From NCBI RefSeq assembly GCF_014385005.1, contig NZ_JACRSZ010000016.1, positions 16,328 through 80,327 of the forward strand: 64,000 nt of DNA. Direction: 5' to 3'. A program made the position numbers and the translations under genes. The stretch comes from Jingyaoa shaoxingensis. Its GTDB lineage: Bacteria > Bacillota > Clostridia > Lachnospirales > Lachnospiraceae. How positions within the stretch are numbered: position 1 is the stretch's first letter; each line of letters starts with the position of its first letter. Below are positions 45,406-53,856 of this stretch, in pieces. The notes below the pieces were generated by a model, which saw only the letters and a program-made list of their open reading frames with translations, ran no database searches and had not been told where the DNA came from.

Positions 45406-46368
45406 ATGGCTCAGAAAAAAAAGCGGCCCAATGCCAGAGAACGGCGTAACGGGTTTATTATAAATATACTGACGCTAATCGTTCTGATTCTTCTGGTTTT
45501 TGAAGGAAAAAGTCTGATTAGCTTATTTTCATCACAGACGATTCAGGATCGAATCCGACAGGAAGAATCAGAAGTTTTTGCCAGTGCCAATTTGACAGAG
45601 AAACAGACAGAGGCAGTGACCGAAATGTCTTCTGAAAACTCCACTGAAAAAAGTTCTGAGAATACAACAGAGCAGGAAAACGAGTCAGAGACAGACGCAC
45701 CCGTCACTGACCGTTTTACCGGACTCCCGGATGGAAGCGATGAATATATGGACATTGTTGTTCCAGAGCAGGCATCTGCTGTAGATGACAGTTATTTTGA
45801 AGATGCGGTATTCATCGGTGATTCCCGTATGCAGGGATTCCGCAACCTGTCAGGTATCACAAAGGGCAGCTTCGTAACTGCAGTCGGTATGGAACTGGAG
45901 AATTTCTATACTGATTCTCAGATTGCTACAGCCGCAGGGAATGTAACAGTACTGGACGCTCTGAAGAATATCAATTTTTCTAAGATCTATATGATGTTGG
46001 GAACAAATGAACTGGGTGCCTATGATATGAGCCAGGTGGGAGAATCCTATCGTCAGGTACTGGCAGATATTAAGCAGCTCTCTTCTTCTCCTGATCCGAT
46101 TGTCTATGTTTACTCTGTCATCTATGTAGATGAACCGTTGGTTACCACCGGTGACTACGTCAATAACACCAATGTAGATGCTGTGAACATGGAGATCCTA
46201 AAGATGTGTAAAGAAGAAGGATATCATTATATAAACCTGAATGAAGTACTATCCAATGGTTATCATGGTCTGATCTCCGGAGCTGCAGAAGATGGCATTC
46301 ATCTGAATACCGATTACTGTAAAGAATGGCTGGAATACACAAAAACACACTATATACCTAGTGTTTAA
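45406..46368 (+). CDS. SGNH/GDSL-family hydrolase, membrane anchored
   Basis: A 320-residue protein with a basic start (MAQKKKRPNARERRNGF), one membrane helix at about 18-36, a Ser/Thr/Glu-rich linker (65-115) and an SGNH domain. Block I has the nucleophile Ser in FIGDSRMQG (near residue 137), block III the Asn in MMLGTNELGAY, block V the Asp/His in DGIHLN. Likely removes or adds acetyl groups on surface polysaccharide, consistent with the divergent MBOAT/DHHW genes. Followed 17 bp later by a DUF4358 lipoprotein, a common partner. Confidence 0.87.
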   Translation: MAQKKKRPNARERRNGFIINILTLIVLILLVFEGKSLISLFSSQTIQDRIRQEESEVFASANLTEKQTEAVTEMSSENSTEKSSENTTEQENESETDAPVTDRFTGLPDGSDEYMDIVVPEQASAVDDSYFEDAVFIGDSRMQGFRNLSGITKGSFVTAVGMELENFYTDSQIATAAGNVTVLDALKNINFSKIYMMLGTNELGAYDMSQVGESYRQVLADIKQLSSSPDPIVYVYSVIYVDEPLVTTGDYVNNTNVDAVNMEILKMCKEEGYHYINLNEVLSNGYHGLISGAAEDGIHLNTDYCKEWLEYTKTHYIPSV

Positions 46369-46385
46369 AGAAAAGGAGAAATCAT

Positions 46386-46871
46386 ATGAAAAACAAAACA
46401 AAAGCTCTGGTTCTTGCGTGTCTCTGCATTTTTGCAACACTGATGCTGACCGCCTGTGGAGGCAAATCTTCCTCTGACAGTGCAGATGTAACTGTCGATG
46501 CAAAGCAGTTATGCAAGGATCTGGAGGGTACGATTGACAGTGAAGTTAGTGAAGTCAGCAGCGATGTGATTGCTTCTACTTATTTCTTTGATATGGATAA
46601 GATTGAAGAATCTGTAGCCGCCCTGAATTCCGGAAGCAATGCATGCGAAGTGGTGGTTTTGAAATGCAAAGATGCATCTTACACATCCGAAGCTGAAGAT
46701 CTGCTGAAGAAACGTGTAGAATCTCAGTCCGAACTGTTTGCCAGCTATAATGCACCGGAAGTTGCAAAGTTGGATGCCGCAATCATTAAGGCCAAAGGCA
46801 ATTATGTCGTCTACTGTGTAACAGATGATACCGATAAAGCAAATGAAATCATAAAAAATGCCGGATTTTAA
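46386..46871 (+). CDS. DUF4358 family lipoprotein
   Basis: A 161-residue exported lipoprotein of unknown function. Signal peptide MKNKTKALVLACLCIFATLM then lipobox LTAC, cleaved before Cys 24. The mature part begins with a Ser-rich spacer followed by the DUF4358 fold (LEGTIDSEVSEVSSDVIAST, ACEVVVLKCKDASYTSEAED). It shares a transcription unit with the SGNH hydrolase and ends in a terminator that overlaps its stop codon. A role in envelope glycan acylation is guessed from context. Confidence 0.85.
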   Translation: MKNKTKALVLACLCIFATLMLTACGGKSSSDSADVTVDAKQLCKDLEGTIDSEVSEVSSDVIASTYFFDMDKIEESVAALNSGSNACEVVVLKCKDASYTSEAEDLLKKRVESQSELFASYNAPEVAKLDAAIIKAKGNYVVYCVTDDTDKANEIIKNAGF

Positions 46872-46886
46872 AATCCGGTATTTTTT
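46861..46886 (+). terminator. Terminator overlapping the DUF4358 stop codon
   Basis: CCGGATTTT pairs with AAAATCCGG (perfect palindrome) followed by TATTTTTTAT; the TAA stop lies within the hairpin. Confidence 0.85.
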
Positions 46887-46957
46887 ATACTCTTATAAAA
46901 ATAAATTCTGAACTGTTCCCACATATCACATGATCACTTATAGATCAGACTTTGTCA

Positions 46958-48346
46958 TCAGCCACAGATTCTCACAATCGCATCTGCGAAGATCTTCGCA
47001 CTCATCAGCAGCATATCAATGGTCATGAATTCATCATCCCCATGCATATGATTATCCACTTCCGGAACCATGCATCCAAATGCTACGCCACGTTCCAGAT
47101 CGTGTACATAGGTTCCCCCTCCTGTTGACTGTGCTTCCCCTTTCACTCCGCTGTATACTTCATAGCTGGCAAGAAGCTTCTGAACCAGTTCTGAATCAGC
47201 CGGTACGTAATGAGGTGCTATCATGTTTCCTTCTTCGATGCCAAATCCTTTGGCTGTAAATGTCTGATCCAGCACTCTTGTCACATTCTCATCCGAGCCA
47301 CATACCGGGATACGGCTGTCAAATACACCTTTTACTTCTGTTCCATCATAATTCAGGATGCCCAGGTTCATAGTCAGCTTACCTGAGATCTCATCTTCCA
47401 TAGCGATCTTCAGTGCTTCACCATAGAAGTCATCATCCGGGAACATCTCTGCAATAGCTTCCCACGTCTCCTTTCCAGTCTCCAGTGGAAGATCTGCCAG
47501 CAGTCCAACCAGTCCGCAGATTGCGTTATGTCCCAGTTCCGGCGTGGAAGCATGAGCTGCCAGACCTTTGGCTGTGATGGCAACGCCTTCCTCTGTCTCT
47601 TCCAGAATATACATAATATGATTCTTCCTCTGATCTGCAATTTTCTGTACTTCTTCTTTTATCAGACCTCTTACCAGCGCTTTTGCTGTATCTGGCACTA
47701 CATTTACCTTCGTTCCTGCCTGTATGTGAAGTACTGATGCGCCTCTTCCGGAATCCAGTTTCTGTGTAAAACCCTTCTGAAGACGTCCTTTTTCCAGGTT
47801 AATCACAGGGAAATCTGCATCCGGTGTGAAAGTCATCGGAGCTTCTTTTTCCCTGGCATAATAATATTCCAGATCCTTTGATCCACACTCTTCGTCAGAG
47901 CCAAGGATCAATCTCAGGCTGTGCTTCAGCGGCACACCGCATTCCTTTACTGCTCTCATGGCATAAAGTGCTGCAATGGCAGGTCCCTTATCATCTGCAG
48001 TTCCACGTCCATAGATCTTTCCTTCTTTGATCACAGGCTCAAACGGCTCTGTCTCCTTCCAGTTCTTCGTTACCGGAACCACATCCAGATGTGCCAGAAT
48101 ATCCAGTTTCTTTTCCTGATCACTGTAATCCGCAGTCACAACGTAATGGTCATAATTCGTTGTCTGAAAACCATACCTTTTCAGCATTGCTTCTGCCGTA
48201 TCCAGTACCTTGGCAGGTCCTTCTCCAAATGGCTTTCCAGGCTGTGTTTCACCCTTCTGACTGTTAATACGGACCAGTGTCTTCAGGTCTTCCAGCATGT
48301 CTTCTTTATGTGCATCAATATATGCATCCAGTTTTTCCTTGTACAT
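46958..48346 (-). CDS. pepV: PepV-type dipeptidase, M20 family (Sapep-like)
   Basis: A 462-residue metallopeptidase cleaving dipeptides. Metal ligands: the His/Asp in DILAHLDVVPVTKNW, the Asp in GRGTADDKGPAIAALYAMR, the Glu pair of LGSDEECGSKDLEYY, and the distal His in GKGLAAHAST-like segment and in the C-terminal NHMHGDDEF. The long lid domain inserted between the halves fits PepV/Sapep. Single gene, convergent with the DUF4358 gene. Confidence 0.92.
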   Translation of the reverse strand: MYKEKLDAYIDAHKEDMLEDLKTLVRINSQKGETQPGKPFGEGPAKVLDTAEAMLKRYGFQTTNYDHYVVTADYSDQEKKLDILAHLDVVPVTKNWKETEPFEPVIKEGKIYGRGTADDKGPAIAALYAMRAVKECGVPLKHSLRLILGSDEECGSKDLEYYYAREKEAPMTFTPDADFPVINLEKGRLQKGFTQKLDSGRGASVLHIQAGTKVNVVPDTAKALVRGLIKEEVQKIADQRKNHIMYILEETEEGVAITAKGLAAHASTPELGHNAICGLVGLLADLPLETGKETWEAIAEMFPDDDFYGEALKIAMEDEISGKLTMNLGILNYDGTEVKGVFDSRIPVCGSDENVTRVLDQTFTAKGFGIEEGNMIAPHYVPADSELVQKLLASYEVYSGVKGEAQSTGGGTYVHDLERGVAFGCMVPEVDNHMHGDDEFMTIDMLLMSAKIFADAIVRICG

Positions 48347-48384
48347 GACATCTACTTCCTTTTTTCTTCAAATTCTTTTTGCAT

Positions 48385-48421
48385 CTGTTCAGTACCTTCA
48401 CAGTGGGTTCTGAATAGTTAC
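48385..48421. repeat. Dispersed palindromic intergenic repeat, copy 3
   Basis: CTGTTCAGTAC, CTTCACAG core, GGGTTCTGAATAGTTAC. Imperfect 12-bp arms pair around the core. Located in the pepV / ttcA intergenic space. Confidence 0.75.
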
Positions 48422-48587
48422 TTTCGTTTTTACTATACCATATCTATATTCTTTCCACAACACCAGGAAGGGAATCACAATAATCTTATTTCGCCGACAT
48501 CAGGCATTTGACATTTTCTGACAGAATGTGCTATAAACAAACAGACAAAAACATCAGTTATCTTTGATACAGACAGGGGGATTTTAC

Positions 48588-49337
48588 GTGAAACTTCAGA
48601 GACTTTTCAGCCTGACCAGACAGGCCATCGACGACTATCAGCTTATTGAAGACGGTGACCGGATCGCCATCGGTATTTCCGGCGGCAAGGACAGCCTGAC
48701 TCTTCTCTATGCACTGCAGGGACTGCAGAAGTTCTATCCAAAACACTTTGAACTGGAAGCTGTTACGGTAGACCTGGGTTATCCCGGATTCGATCTGGAA
48801 CCGATACAGGAGCTCTGCAAGGACCTTCAGGTTCCGTATACTGTAATTTCCACACAGATTGGCAGGATTGTCTTTGAAGAGCGAAAAGAGCAGAATCCCT
48901 GTGCCCTCTGTGCCAAGTTGCGTAAAGGTGCCTTTAATGAAAGAATCAGAGAGCTTAACTGCAACAAAGTGGCCTATGCCCACCACAAAGACGATGTGGT
49001 GGAAACCATGATGCTTTCCCTGATGTACGAGGGACGTTTCCATTCTTTCTCACCCAAAACTTATCTCGACCGTATGGATCTGACCGTAATCCGTCCTCTG
49101 ATCTATGTGTCCGAATCTGACGTCATCGGGTTCCGCAACAAATATCAGCTTCCGGTTGCCAAAAGCCCTTGTCCCGCTGACGGATATACCAGACGCCAGT
49201 ATGTGAAAGATTTGCTTCAGCAGTTAAACCGTGAAAATCCAGGCGTAAAAGACCGCATGTTCTCCGCCATCGTCAACGGGCATCTGGAAGACTGGCCAAA
49301 TCCAATGGGGACGGATTTGGCCGGCTCTCCCCAATAG
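48588..49337 (+). CDS. ttcA: TtcA-family tRNA 2-thiolation protein
   Basis: A 249-residue PP-loop ATPase of the TtcA group, which in E. coli thiolates cytidine 32 of tRNA via a 4Fe-4S cluster. The ATP loop is GISGGKDSLTLLYAL near residue 32; two Cys pairs bind the cluster: NPCALCAKLRKG, and a second at SPCPADGYTRRQ with only one Cys visible, which differs from E. coli TtcA. The GTG start (48588) is chosen because AGGGGG lies seven bases ahead; a TTG eight codons earlier has none. Clostridial members are often annotated as TtcA family without proof of substrate. Confidence 0.85.
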   Translation: MKLQRLFSLTRQAIDDYQLIEDGDRIAIGISGGKDSLTLLYALQGLQKFYPKHFELEAVTVDLGYPGFDLEPIQELCKDLQVPYTVISTQIGRIVFEERKEQNPCALCAKLRKGAFNERIRELNCNKVAYAHHKDDVVETMMLSLMYEGRFHSFSPKTYLDRMDLTVIRPLIYVSESDVIGFRNKYQLPVAKSPCPADGYTRRQYVKDLLQQLNRENPGVKDRMFSAIVNGHLEDWPNPMGTDLAGSPQ

Positions 49338-49382
49338 AAACTCATTGAAACTTCCATCCCGAATCGTTTTCCAAAGCACAAA

Positions 49383-49423
49383 AAACGGAGCTTTGTGATT
49401 CTGAAAAGCCACAAAACTCCGTC
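49383..49423. terminator. Bidirectional terminator between ttcA and SseB gene
   Basis: AAACGGAGCTTTGTG pairs with CACAAAACTCCGT around a loop of about 12 bases; nested within the convergent gap. A second weak GGGGAC/GTCCCC pairing spans 49311 and 49424. Confidence 0.75.
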
Positions 49424-49432
49424 CCCAACGGT

Positions 49433-50368
49433 CTACACTCTCTGTTTTGGAATCAGCAGTCGTAATGTTACCGGATTGAGCATGACACCTTTGATCTGCT
49501 CTCCCATCATACCTTTTACCTTGCTGCTGTCCATGACGATCGCCTTGAACATCTTGTTTCTGTTAAATCTCTGGAATTCCGCTCCATCTGCGCAAACCGG
49601 CTGATAGATATCCCCGTTATTCAGCTTGATAAACGGAATCTTCATATCCTTCGGTTCTACTTTCTCTGCACCTTCCGGAACCTGAACCGGAACCAGCACC
49701 TTTCCTCTGTGGAAGTTCACAATCATCTCTTCTTCCAGATCATGAAGTGCTTCTTTGTCTCTTTCTTCTTCCGGCAGCTGTCTTTCCTGTGCAAAATAGC
49801 ATCCTGTCAACAGAAGTTCCGGGTTCTGAAGCGGACGTTTTTCTGCAGGAATTGCTTCAAAATCAGGCTTCTTCACCAGCTTCTCCAATTCAACTTCCAC
49901 TGCATTCACACCCTTATCCAGTACAAATGCATTGACTCCCATTGCAAACAGCCCTGTCAGGAATGTAAGAAACTGCTTATTTTCCAGTTTTACCACAATA
50001 AGCTCTACATGCTTCTGTCTCTGCACCATTGCCTGCTTCTGTGCGAAACGCTCTTCTGTAAACAGCCACACCTGGTCATTGCAGCTGTCCGGATCACAAT
50101 ATACAAATGGCAGATTGGTTGCCTTAGAAAATACACAGAACAATGTCTCCATTGTCTGAATACGTCTTAAAATCATATGTAAGAAAAAGGATTCTCTCTT
50201 TTCAAAGAACACCCCTACTTTTTCCTGTTCCGGGTTCTTTGTCTTCATGATGGCTGCAGAGTTCTTCAGAATGATCATCTCCTGTATCGGAAGATTTCCG
50301 TAACTCTCCTCCTTGAAATCTGCAGATACCAGTAATTTTTTCAATTCTTCCTCATTAATGTTTGCCAT
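49433..50368 (-). CDS. SseB-domain protein
   Basis: A 311-residue cytoplasmic protein. The N-terminal half (1-190) is unassigned; the C-terminal part from about 215 shows an SseB-type domain (RGKVLVPVQVPEG, IKLNNGDIYQPVCADGAEF). SseB domains occur in enhanced-serine-sensitivity proteins and in Firmicutes regulators; function here is unknown. The start MANINEEELKK has AAGGA eight bases upstream; a longer frame begins 12 codons earlier. Single gene with terminators on both sides. Confidence 0.75.
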   Translation of the reverse strand: MANINEEELKKLLVSADFKEESYGNLPIQEMIILKNSAAIMKTKNPEQEKVGVFFEKRESFFLHMILRRIQTMETLFCVFSKATNLPFVYCDPDSCNDQVWLFTEERFAQKQAMVQRQKHVELIVVKLENKQFLTFLTGLFAMGVNAFVLDKGVNAVEVELEKLVKKPDFEAIPAEKRPLQNPELLLTGCYFAQERQLPEEERDKEALHDLEEEMIVNFHRGKVLVPVQVPEGAEKVEPKDMKIPFIKLNNGDIYQPVCADGAEFQRFNRNKMFKAIVMDSSKVKGMMGEQIKGVMLNPVTLRLLIPKQRV

Positions 50369-50486
50369 ACCCATGTTCCTTTCTGACTCGTAATATGTTC
50401 CCATTTGAGTACAAAATACTCATTTATTATCATACAACTTTGGCGGTTAATAATCAAGCGAATGTTACCATTTGTACAAAACTTTA

Positions 50487-50520
50487 AAACCCAGGATCCG
50501 ATTCTGCAGATCCTGGGTTT
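50487..50520 (-). terminator. Terminator hairpin downstream of the 89-codon gene
   Basis: AAACCCAGGATC pairs perfectly with GATCCTGGGTTT around a ten-base loop; on the minus strand it is about 100 bp beyond the stop of the small gene at 50619. Confidence 0.8.
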
Positions 50521-50618
50521 CTCAATATCTTTTGTCATATCCGTTATTCAGTTTTGGAACACTTCTTATTCTTCCTCCCTGTTTTACATCTCATTTTCAG
50601 TTTCCACAATACATTTTA

Positions 50619-50888
50619 TTATGAATATTTCACAATCCTTCCATTTTTTACATTCAGAATCACTTTATGTTTTTTCTTAGAGTAGACGTTCCTGGAATTC
50701 ATTTCATACCAAACTGTAACATTATTTCCGGAAACCGTTACTTTGTATGGCCAATAGTTTCCTGTCTTATCTGTATCAGCTTTCCAGAGAATTTTCCCTT
50801 TGGAAGACACTTTATAAATATACTTGTCATAATAGCCTGTCACATAAAGATTATTACTTTTATCGAAGCCCAAAATATGACCTGCCAC
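50619..50888 (-). CDS. Short hypothetical protein, beta-propeller-like fragment
   Basis: An 89-codon frame. The sequence (ILGFDKSNNLYVTGYYDKYI, then KVSSKGKILWKADT) resembles one or two blades of a PQQ-like or NHL beta-propeller, and the tail ends KKKHKVILNVKNGRIVKYS. It has no signal peptide and is far too short for a propeller, so it is probably the surviving 3' end of a larger gene, with the 50920 repeat copy at its truncated 5' side. No good ribosome site is visible. Called a possible remnant. Confidence 0.45.
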   Translation of the reverse strand: MAGHILGFDKSNNLYVTGYYDKYIYKVSSKGKILWKADTDKTGNYWPYKVTVSGNNVTVWYEMNSRNVYSKKKHKVILNVKNGRIVKYS

Positions 50889-50919
50889 ACTGATCTTTTG
50901 TCTCCTTTTATGAAATATT

Positions 50920-50946
50920 GTAACTGTTCAGTACCTTCACAGTTAC
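50920..50946. repeat. Dispersed palindromic intergenic repeat, truncated copy 4
   Basis: GTAACTGTTCAGTAC followed by CTTCACAGTTAC. Compared with copies 2 and 3 it lacks the 14-base segment between two CTGT motifs (minus strand), as expected for a deletion between short direct repeats. Confidence 0.65.
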
Positions 50947-50966
50947 GAAATATTTCAGCAATCAGT

Positions 50967-53294
50967 TTACCTGACAGTTACTTTACATGTTACTGATTTC
51001 TTACCAGATTTTACTGTAATCACTGCTGTTCCTTTTTTCTTTGCAGTTACCTGTCCTTTGACGTTGACTGCAGCAACCGCTGCATTACTGGATTTATAGG
51101 TAATTTTATCTGCACTGGTCAGTGGGGTAAGAACCGGCTTTAATGTTACCTTTCCATTTCTTTTCAGAGTCATTGTTTTTGCAATACCTGAGATCCTCCG
51201 CGTCTCCACAGCATATCTCTGAACAGAGACAATTACCGATTTCTTTACCCCGCTCTTCAATCCAATGATGAGATATGTTCTTCCCACTGCATTTCCCGCT
51301 GTAATGGTACAGGTACCATTTGCTTTTCCAGATACTTTTGCGATGTTTTCATCAACCATGTTCCAGGAAACGACGGAATCTTCCTTTGCCAGTCCGGTTA
51401 CTTTCAGGACAGTTGTCTTTTGTTTCACCTTAAGGACCACCGAAGATGCATTCAGCTTCATCGTTGCCTTTCGCTTTTTCCCTACCGTTCTCTCTTCACT
51501 CTTTTTGCATGCGCTGCATGTACGAGACTGTTTCTCCGGGGAAAGAACCGTTGCCTTGCTGACTGTTTTCCATTGTCCGAACTTGTGACCTGTTGCTTTC
51601 ACAACTGTCCGTTTTTTCAGGACTTTACCGCATACCGTGCAGTGACTGGCTTCTGTTTTTCCGGCTTTTGTACAAGTTGGCTTCACTGCCGGACTGGTTA
51701 CGACTTTATGATCCAGCGCCTTTATCGTCTCCTGCTCCACCAAAATCTTATCACATCTGGAACAATGAGTCCCTTCTGTCTTTCCGGTCGTTTCACATTT
51801 GGCTTTCACTGCCGGATCTGTTACTTTGATATGTCCCAACGCTGCCATCTCTTCTGTTCTGGTTTTCTGGCAGGATGTACAGGTATAAGTTTTTACCCCT
51901 GCTTCTTCACAAGTCGCTGATTTTGTTACCACTCCTGCATTCCAGCTATGTCCTGTTGCCTTCACTGCCTGTTGTGCTACTAAAGTTGTATTGCACACAG
52001 AGCAGTGACTTCCTGCCGTCTTTCCGGCTTTTTCACAGGTTGCCGCTACCGCTGCATCGGTTGCTGCTTTATGTCCGTTTGCTTTTAATGTCTCCGTCTT
52101 TGTTGTTTTACAAACCTTACAGGTAAATGTCTTAACTCCTGTACCGGTACAGGTTGGCTGTACTGTGATGATTCCGCTGTCCCAGCTGTGCGCCTTCTTT
52201 GGAATTATGGTTCCTTTTTCAGCCATGAGACCACAGTCTTTACAGATAGCATCTCCTGTATACCCTTCTGCACTGCAGGTAGCATTTTTTGCATTTCTCA
52301 CTTCTGTATTCGGATGCCCTGTCACTTTGATGTTCTTGGTCACTGTATAGGAACCGTATGATGCCGTAATATCCGCACTGCCTTCATGTATACCTGTAAC
52401 CAAACCATTGCTGCTTACCGTCGCTGATGTTGTATCTGATGATTTCCAGCTTACCGTACCCAGAGGTTCTGCTTTATAGCCATGTATCGCTATCTTAAAT
52501 ACTGCCTGAACAGAACTGTTTGCTGCAAGAGAATTCTTCAATGCAGTGATTCCTGCTGTAATCTTATCTGTTTTCACTTCCACTGTCTGTATACAGTTTG
52601 CAATTGCCGGTCCCGCACTTTCATCCAAATTCTTCTGAGATGAATATTCACCGGCAGTCGTTGTAGGTATACCATTCGGATTGATAAAGGTTGCCAGGCC
52701 TACATAGGTATTGTCCGGATCAATCATCTGTGTATAATGTCCGGTCACTCCACCTGTCTTTCCTACCCAGTCTGCTTTTTCCCCATACCATTGTTCAATT
52801 CCAGGAATAAATTTTCCTGTACTATTCCATGCCAGGACTTCTCCATGGCTTTGAATACCATTGGGAGATTTGATCGAAAAACAATCGTATTCATTCAATC
52901 TTGTATGAGCCATATATATCGAAGCTTCTGCTGCACGAATTCTGGCGATGTATTCCAGATCTGAAGACCATTTGATCGGAACATAGTCCGATGGCGTAAG
53001 ATATCTGTACTCATTTCGCGGATCTTTTATCCTCTCGTCACATGCTTCCTTACGTATCTCGTTGATCCGGTTCAGTGCGTTCTGCATATCTGTGATATAG
53101 CTGCCCTTGATGCCAAGAAATGTACAGCCTGTTTTGGCGGTAGTAACATCTGTCGGCAATGTTGTATTCGAACTGCCCCAGTTAATGTTCCCACCAATGG
53201 ATGCTGCTGATACTGTTTCCGTATGTACCGATAATGCTACACTTCCGGAAATTATCGCAACACCCATCAAAATCGCAAGAAATGTCTTCTTCAT
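50967..53294 (-). CDS. Secreted CAP-domain protein with Cys-pair repeats and Big2 domains
   Basis: A 775-residue exported protein. Signal peptide 1-31 (MKKTFLAILMGVAIISGSVA, cleaved near VSAA). Residues 64-205 form a CAP/SCP-like domain (NALNRINEIRKEACDER, AAEASIYMAHTR, GHYTQMIDPDNTYVGLA). About 240-325 is a bacterial Ig-like Big2 domain (SWKSSDTTSATVSSNGLVTG). From 338 to about 590 come six repeats of roughly 40 residues with a pattern C...CxxC...GH, of two alternating types (for example TFTCKVCKTTKTETLKANGH). Two more Big2-like regions fill 610-775. No LPXTG or choline-binding repeat is seen, so attachment is unclear. Likely a surface or secreted adhesin-like protein. Confidence 0.85.
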   Translation of the reverse strand: MKKTFLAILMGVAIISGSVALSVHTETVSAASIGGNINWGSSNTTLPTDVTTAKTGCTFLGIKGSYITDMQNALNRINEIRKEACDERIKDPRNEYRYLTPSDYVPIKWSSDLEYIARIRAAEASIYMAHTRLNEYDCFSIKSPNGIQSHGEVLAWNSTGKFIPGIEQWYGEKADWVGKTGGVTGHYTQMIDPDNTYVGLATFINPNGIPTTTAGEYSSQKNLDESAGPAIANCIQTVEVKTDKITAGITALKNSLAANSSVQAVFKIAIHGYKAEPLGTVSWKSSDTTSATVSSNGLVTGIHEGSADITASYGSYTVTKNIKVTGHPNTEVRNAKNATCSAEGYTGDAICKDCGLMAEKGTIIPKKAHSWDSGIITVQPTCTGTGVKTFTCKVCKTTKTETLKANGHKAATDAAVAATCEKAGKTAGSHCSVCNTTLVAQQAVKATGHSWNAGVVTKSATCEEAGVKTYTCTSCQKTRTEEMAALGHIKVTDPAVKAKCETTGKTEGTHCSRCDKILVEQETIKALDHKVVTSPAVKPTCTKAGKTEASHCTVCGKVLKKRTVVKATGHKFGQWKTVSKATVLSPEKQSRTCSACKKSEERTVGKKRKATMKLNASSVVLKVKQKTTVLKVTGLAKEDSVVSWNMVDENIAKVSGKANGTCTITAGNAVGRTYLIIGLKSGVKKSVIVSVQRYAVETRRISGIAKTMTLKRNGKVTLKPVLTPLTSADKITYKSSNAAVAAVNVKGQVTAKKKGTAVITVKSGKKSVTCKVTVR

Positions 53295-53580
53295 ACCTCA
53301 TCCTCCCGTTTTTCTTTTGTTATTTCGTATCTGTAACCGTTATGTTACTTATAATTTTACTATGATTTTCAGCATTGTAAAGTGAAATTATCTCTTTTCT
53401 CTACGGTCAGGGACATGACTACCGTACCTGTCAGTGCCATTATAATTCCGGATAACAGCATCATCTACAACACTCCATATCTGGCAAAAATAAAAAGAAG
53501 CATCTCCTTCACTCTCTTCGAAATTTTCACATCGTTCAGATTCTTCACAGATACGAGGTCAAAATTTTTCTTTTTAGGTA
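53295..53580. other. AT-rich gap between CAP gene and tRNA promoter
   Basis: About 290 bp hold the AT-rich promoter region of the CAP gene and no reading frame I would defend. One frame antisense to it runs across the downstream tRNA and is not a gene. Confidence 0.5.
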
Positions 53581-53609
53581 TTGACATTTTTATCTGTTTC
53601 CAATATAAT
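53581..53609 (+). promoter_or_regulatory. Promoter of tRNA-Arg(ACG), left copy
   Basis: TTGACA (53581-53586) and TATAAT (53604-53609), 17 bp apart, perfect consensus. Confidence 0.9.
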
Positions 53610-53633
53610 ATCTATTGTTCGTCAGAACAACAT

Positions 53634-53707
53634 GTGCGTTTAGCTCAGCTGGATAGAGCGTTTGGCTACGGACCAAAAGGTCGGGAGTTCGAATCTTCTA
53701 ACGCACG
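53634..53707 (+). tRNA. tRNA-Arg, anticodon ACG, left copy
   Basis: A 74-nt cloverleaf: acceptor GTGCGTT/AACGCAC, D-arm with AGCTCAGCTGG, anticodon stem TTTGG/CCAAA with loop CTACGGA (ACG), T-arm AGTTCGAATCT, discriminator G, no CCA. Base-for-base identical to the copy at 55364-55437 on the other strand. Confidence 0.95.
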
Positions 53708-53710
53708 TAG

Positions 53711-53743
53711 AATAAGACACAGTTTTCTGTGTCTTATTTTTTT
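53711..53743 (+). terminator. Terminator of left tRNA-Arg
   Basis: AATAAGACACAG pairs perfectly with CTGTGTCTTATT around TTTT, then TTTTT. Confidence 0.92.
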
Positions 53744-53856
53744 GCTTTCATCTGTGAATTCTTTTTTATTTAAATTATTGCACTTGCTATCCGCCATGCT
53801 TCTGCCCGATTCTTCGGTCAATAAATAAGGCACAGCCGAAGCCATGCCCATCTCTT

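Noticed and set aside
53382-53828. A 148-codon plus-strand frame
   Set aside because: It crosses the tRNA-Arg gene, its promoter and its terminator, so it cannot be a real protein gene.
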